Assembly: GCF_900110645.1 (NCBI RefSeq)
Contig: NZ_FOFB01000032.1
Span: 1-64,000, forward strand
Length of the DNA: 64,000 nt
Direction: 5' to 3'
DNA from: Neolewinella agarilytica
GTDB lineage: Bacteria; Bacteroidota; Bacteroidia; Chitinophagales; Saprospiraceae
The notes beneath the pieces are model-generated. The model searched no databases and was not told where the DNA came from. It saw only the letters and a list, made by a program, of their open reading frames with translations. The position numbers and the translations under genes are program-made. Shown here one piece after another: positions 60,549-64,000 of this stretch (position 1 is its first letter; each line of letters opens with the position of its first letter).

Positions 60549-61883
60549 ATGGAACACATTGATCCGTATACCCTCCTCATCGAGGCGTCTTTAATAATCA
60601 TCCTCTCCTTCTTTTTTGGAATCCTTTCCAAAAAGACGAATATCCCGTCCGTTCTGATGCTGATCGTTTTGGGTATCGTCCTGAAATTTGGCCTGGATGC
60701 CATGGGGATGGGCAACATCAATTTCTTTCCAGTTCTCGAAATTCTGGGAATTGTCGGGTTGATAATGATCGTACTTGAAGCAGCCCTTGAGCTAAAACTG
60801 GAACGTGATAAATATCTGGACATCGGGAAATCGTTGTTGATTGCCTTGATTGGCCTGGTGCTGTCAACCTGGGTGGCCGCCATGATCCTTGAGTACTTCG
60901 TGGAAGGTATGGACACCGGAACGGCCTGGCTCTACGCTACGCCACTGTCCATTTTGTCGAGCGCCATCATAATCCCCAGTGTTACCGGGCTGAAGGCCAG
61001 CAAAAAGGAATTCCACATCTATGAAAGTACTTTTTCCGACATCCTCGGCATCATGCTTTTCTATTTCCTGGAATCACAGATGCATGGAGGAGCGGACGCC
61101 CTTGGCGGTCATGGAATCGAAGTCGCAGAGCACAGTAGCCAGCTGGTCGAGGTTTTACTATATCTGGGCATGATCCTGGTCACCATCCTCGTCTCTTTGA
61201 TTGCCAGTTACCTCATCGTGCTGATTTTCCAGAACATCAAGTCGCACGTCAAGCTTTTCCTGCTCATTGCCGTTCTCCTGTTTCTCTATGCATTAGGTAA
61301 GAAAGCCCACCTCTCTTCTCTTATCATCATTCTTGTTTTCGGCCTGTTGATCGCAAATATGAAACTGTTTTTCCGTGGTCGGCTTAAGCAATGGCTCAAC
61401 TACAAGCAAGCCATGCACATCTATGAAGACCTGCACGTTGTGACGATCGAGACGGCCTTCGTCGTCCGTACTTTTTTCTTCGTCATCTTCGGTATCACGA
61501 TCTCGCTGGCTTCGCTGGTAAGCGTCGACGTGGCCATCGTCAGCCTGCTGATTATCCTGAGCATCTATCTGATCCGGTTTGCGATCCTGCGTATTTTCAT
61601 TGGCAAGGATATCCTGCCACAACTGTTTATCGCTCCGCGTGGCCTGATCACCATCCTGCTCTTCTACGCTATTCCGGAGGAGTTCATCGTTCCCGGCTTT
61701 GAGCCCGGCATCCTGCTGTTTATCATCATCGGCACGAGCCTCGTGATGACGCTGGCAATGATTCGTGACAAGAAAAGAACGGGTGCCGCCCTGCGTAAAG
61801 CAGGTGAAACACCCATTGGTTACGAACGCTGGCGGGCGCCTACACTGGCGGAAACGATTGTAGAAAAAGAGCCGGAGGGGTAA
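60549..61883 (+). CDS. Cation:proton antiporter (CPA family)
   Basis: A 444-residue polytopic membrane protein with about 12 helices. Core features: LLIEASLIIILSFFFGILSKKTNIPSVLMLIVLGIVL at the start; LEAALELKLERDKYLDIGKSLLIALIGLVLSTWVAAMIL; TPLSILSSAIIIPSVTGL (unwound helix with Ser/Pro); HIYESTFSDILGIMLFYFLES (the ion-binding Asp lies in TFSDI); and the Arg in IAPRGLITILLFYAI. It is closest to the Na+/H+ or K+/H+ exchanger group. No regulatory TrkA domain. It may form one transcript with the two preceding genes. Confidence 0.88.
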   Translation: MEHIDPYTLLIEASLIIILSFFFGILSKKTNIPSVLMLIVLGIVLKFGLDAMGMGNINFFPVLEILGIVGLIMIVLEAALELKLERDKYLDIGKSLLIALIGLVLSTWVAAMILEYFVEGMDTGTAWLYATPLSILSSAIIIPSVTGLKASKKEFHIYESTFSDILGIMLFYFLESQMHGGADALGGHGIEVAEHSSQLVEVLLYLGMILVTILVSLIASYLIVLIFQNIKSHVKLFLLIAVLLFLYALGKKAHLSSLIIILVFGLLIANMKLFFRGRLKQWLNYKQAMHIYEDLHVVTIETAFVVRTFFFVIFGITISLASLVSVDVAIVSLLIILSIYLIRFAILRIFIGKDILPQLFIAPRGLITILLFYAIPEEFIVPGFEPGILLFIIIGTSLVMTLAMIRDKKRTGAALRKAGETPIGYERWRAPTLAETIVEKEPEG

Positions 61884-61948
61884 GGAAGTAAGGGGGATAA
61901 AGGAGTAAGGGGGCATGGGTCAAGGCAGTGCTCCTGCACGATTATTTT

Positions 61949-61970
61949 GGGCGCGGACGCAGGTGCAGGG
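61949..61970 (-). repeat. Dispersed repeat copy (GGGCGCGGACGCAGGTGCAG)
   Basis: Inverted copy of the ACCTGCGG family, 85 bases upstream of the phosphoesterase start. The preceding stretch 61884-61915 is a loose GGGGATAAAGGAGTAAGG tandem run. Confidence 0.55.
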
Positions 61971-62053
61971 GAGGTTGGAGGAGCCGTGTTGCCTGCTTAC
62001 CTCTGCAACTTATCGTCATCAGGGACTGTTTAGCCCCGATGACCCATTCTGAT

Positions 62054-62608
62054 ATGAACTACTGGTTTACTGCCGACACTCACTTCGGCCACAAAAACAT
62101 CATCAAATTCACCGACCGCCCTTTCCACTCTGCAGAAGAGATGGACGAAGCGCTCATCGCAAACTGGAACGCCCGGGTTGCCCCAGATGACGAAGTCTAC
62201 CACCTCGGCGACTTTGCCCTCAACAGCCCCGCCCGGTGCCGCAGGATCATAGCCCGGCTCAATGGAAAGATCCACCTCATTCGTGGTAACCACGACAAGA
62301 CGGCAGATGCCTGCGCGGACCAATTCGTCTGGATAAAAGACTACCACGAACTTCAAATCCCCGACTCCGATGCTCACCGTGGCACCCGTCACCTGATGTT
62401 ACTGCACTACGCCATGCGTGTCTGGAACGGCAGCCACCACGGCACCTACCATCTCTTCGGGCACAGCCATGGCACACTGGAGGACGACCCCACTTCCCGA
62501 TCCATTGACGTAGGCGTAGACGTGCATGGCTTTGCACCGATAAGCTACGCAGAGGTAAAAACTTTATTGGAGGCAAAAAGCTGGGTTTCCCCCTTAAGCC
62601 AAAGCTGA
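62054..62608 (+). CDS. Calcineurin-like metallophosphoesterase
   Basis: A 184-residue phosphoesterase. The start MNYWFTADTHFGHKNIIKFTDRPF (D-x-H motif) is preferred to an ATG five codons earlier. Further metal motifs: YHLGDFAL, LIRGNHDK (GNHD), MLLHYAMRVW and HLFGHSHG (GHxH). The size and RPFHSAEEMDEALIANWN segment match small single-domain members often encoded near tRNA or repair genes, with unknown substrate. The moaA gene follows 30 bases on. Confidence 0.88.
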   Translation: MNYWFTADTHFGHKNIIKFTDRPFHSAEEMDEALIANWNARVAPDDEVYHLGDFALNSPARCRRIIARLNGKIHLIRGNHDKTADACADQFVWIKDYHELQIPDSDAHRGTRHLMLLHYAMRVWNGSHHGTYHLFGHSHGTLEDDPTSRSIDVGVDVHGFAPISYAEVKTLLEAKSWVSPLSQS

Positions 62609-62638
62609 AGTCCTTACCTTGCCAACTAATTCAAGCCT

Positions 62639-63619
62639 ATGCTTTTCGACAATCACGGCCGGCAAACCACTTACCTCCGCCTGGCGGTAACGGATCGCTG
62701 TAACCTGCGTTGCCGCTATTGCATGCCAGCCGAAGGCATTGACTTCTCCCCAAAAGATGAACTGCTCACTTACGAGGAGATCCTTCATCTCTGCGGCGTA
62801 CTGGCTGACCTGGGCGTCAATAAAGTACGCCTGACGGGAGGCGAGCCCCTGGCTCGCCGCAACATCACTTCACTCGTCGCCGGGCTTAGCGAACAGTTCG
62901 AAAAACTGGCCATAACCACCAACGGCATTCTCCTGCCACCGATGCTGGATGAGCTAATCGGCTACGGACTCACCAACTACAACCTAAGCCTGGACACGCT
63001 GAACGCCGAAAAATTTGCCCTGGTCACCCGCCGGGATGATTTCGGGGGCACCTGGGCCGCACTTGAGGCGCTGCTGGCTCGTGGCGTCCGTACCAAGATC
63101 AACGTGGTGGTGCTCAAAGGCACTAACGATGAAGAACTGGCCGACTTTGTCGCCCTGACTGAAGACCGCGCTCTCGATGTCCGCTTTATCGAAGCCATGC
63201 CCTTTAATGATGATGACGGCAACCATCACCTTTACTTATCGGCCCGGCAGATTCTGGACAATCTAAGGGAGACCTACCCTACCCTGGCCTCCGAGGCCGG
63301 AGACGATGCGCACGCCAGTTCACTCGCATACCGGGTGCCTGGTTTTCGGGGCAGCGTTGGCATAATCCCGGCCTACAGCCGGAGTCTCTGCGGCAGCTGC
63401 AACCGGCTCCGGCTAACGCCGAAGGGTACACTGCTGAATTGCCTCTACTCCACCAAAGGGCTGGAACTCAGGCCCCTGCTCCGCGCCGGCATTGGTGCGG
63501 CGGACCTTTCCGACCTCATCGTCGAATTCGTAAAAGGAAAACACGCTACCGGGCAGGATACTGAACGGCTGGAGCAGGCGGGCGGTATTTTTGCCAGTAT
63601 GACTAGTATTGGGGGGTAA
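62639..63619 (+). CDS. moaA: GTP 3',8-cyclase MoaA
   Basis: Radical SAM enzyme that starts molybdenum cofactor synthesis by cyclising GTP. The N-terminal cluster motif is CNLRCRYC (C-x3-C-x2-C) in VTDRCNLRCRYCMPAEGI. Further blocks: VRLTGGEPLARRNI, YNLSLDTLNAEKF and FIEAMPF. The second 4Fe-4S site is CGSCNRLRLTPKGTLLNC (C-x2-C-x13-C). The C-terminus ends GG (TSIGG), needed for activity in known MoaA. Length (326) normal. moaC follows after two hairpins. Confidence 0.96.
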   Translation: MLFDNHGRQTTYLRLAVTDRCNLRCRYCMPAEGIDFSPKDELLTYEEILHLCGVLADLGVNKVRLTGGEPLARRNITSLVAGLSEQFEKLAITTNGILLPPMLDELIGYGLTNYNLSLDTLNAEKFALVTRRDDFGGTWAALEALLARGVRTKINVVVLKGTNDEELADFVALTEDRALDVRFIEAMPFNDDDGNHHLYLSARQILDNLRETYPTLASEAGDDAHASSLAYRVPGFRGSVGIIPAYSRSLCGSCNRLRLTPKGTLLNCLYSTKGLELRPLLRAGIGAADLSDLIVEFVKGKHATGQDTERLEQAGGIFASMTSIGG

Positions 63620-63625
63620 GTTCAT

Positions 63626-63700
63626 TTTCGGGTATAACTGTACTTGTACCCGAAACACCTCAGCCAGGTTCTCCGGTATAACTGTACTTATACCCGAAAA
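63626..63700. repeat. Two similar hairpins between moaA and moaC
   Basis: The first is TTTCGGGTA-N12-TACCCGAAA (63626-63655). The second is GGTATAA-CTGTAC-TTATACC (63675-63694), with flanking CCGAAA. Both share GGTATAACTGTACTT. This could be duplicated operator sites, an RNA structure, or a weak terminator; a molybdenum-related regulator is speculation. Confidence 0.55.
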
Positions 63701-63741
63701 GTCTGCACAACCGTACCTTCACCCCCAGTAAATCTTCCCTT

Positions 63742-64000
63742 ATGCCCTTCACTCACCTCAATAAAGACGGAAAACCTGAAATGGTCGACGTTGGCGACAA
63801 AGCCGTCACCACCCGTGTAGCGGTAGCCGAATGCCGGGTGGTTTTGGGAGAAGAAATCATGGCCACCCTTTCTGCTAACGACTTCAACAGCAAGAAAGGC
63901 TCCATCATTCAGACGGCGGTCATCGCCGGCACGATGGCCGTCAAACAGACCTGGTCCGTCATTCCACTCTGCCACGCCATCCCGATTATGGGGTGCTCGG
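63742..64000 (+). CDS. moaC: Cyclic pyranopterin monophosphate synthase MoaC, partial
   Basis: The 5' 86 codons are in the window; the gene runs past the right edge. The translation MPFTHLNKDGKPEMVDVGDK, AVTTRVAVAE, then GSIIQTAVIAGTMAVKQTWSVIPLCHAIPIMGCS matches the start of MoaC, which converts the MoaA product to cyclic pyranopterin monophosphate. The conserved FTHL, MVDVxDK and PLCHxIP motifs are present. It belongs to the same pathway and probably the same transcript as moaA. Confidence 0.92.
   Translation, partial: MPFTHLNKDGKPEMVDVGDKAVTTRVAVAECRVVLGEEIMATLSANDFNSKKGSIIQTAVIAGTMAVKQTWSVIPLCHAIPIMGCS

Overview
The window looks like a chromosome segment of a Bacteroidota bacterium, most probably of the Saprospiria (Lewinella-like) branch. 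This rests on the type IX secretion sorting domain, TonB-dependent receptors with carboxypeptidase-regulatory N-domains, TAnnTTTG-type -7 promoter boxes, the futalosine-pathway enzyme MqnD and the DUF1508/helix-hairpin-helix protein architecture. The assignment is inference from protein families. I saw no rRNA, tRNA, CRISPR array, prophage or complete insertion sequence.

Layout. 1-8.8 kb: a small secreted pair behind a heptamer repeat switch, a BioF-like enzyme, an RluA-type pseudouridine synthase, mqnD, membrane and acetyltransferase genes, lptE, a Crp/Fnr regulator and a NUDIX hydrolase. 9-19.5 kb: a Tricorn-like protease, PHP and VOC proteins, two GlsB/YmgE proteins, a serine hydrolase, an ATP-grasp-like protein, and PAP2 divergent from a phosphohexomutase. 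19.8-26.7 kb: PgpH-type HD phosphodiesterase, endonuclease III, lipoprotein, HAD, methyltransferase and a PLD-like/J-domain fusion. 26.7-30.7 kb: a TPR protein divergent from an 867-residue protein with about 535 residues of VEVIKEVPVEV repeats. 31-38.6 kb: S41 peptidase, a GT22-like glycosyltransferase, groES-groEL, a Uma2 nuclease and a beta-propeller phytase. 38.7-48.3 kb: two large TonB receptors and a T9SS-exported duplicated protein. This block shares a promoter motif with the phytase side and may be a nutrient (phosphate?) uptake locus. 48.5-57.1 kb: DUF2147, small anti-sigma-like protein, phosphoesterase, pyrophosphatase, CNNM/CBS, LysM, HpcH aldolase and M23 peptidase. 57.3-61.9 kb: an unrecognised ATPase, an MscS-like membrane protein and a cation/proton antiporter. 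62-64 kb: a phosphoesterase, moaA and the start of moaC.

The most unusual property is the repeat content. Arrays of 7-bp units sit at gene starts. One lies between an ATG and an out-of-frame signal peptide, so losing one unit would put them in frame (a probable phase-variation switch). A 47-bp palindromic element is translated in the same frame inside two unrelated enzymes, bioF-like and mqnD, recalling the protein-coding palindromic elements of Rickettsia. Several other dispersed palindromes and MITE-like hairpins fill the intergenic spaces.
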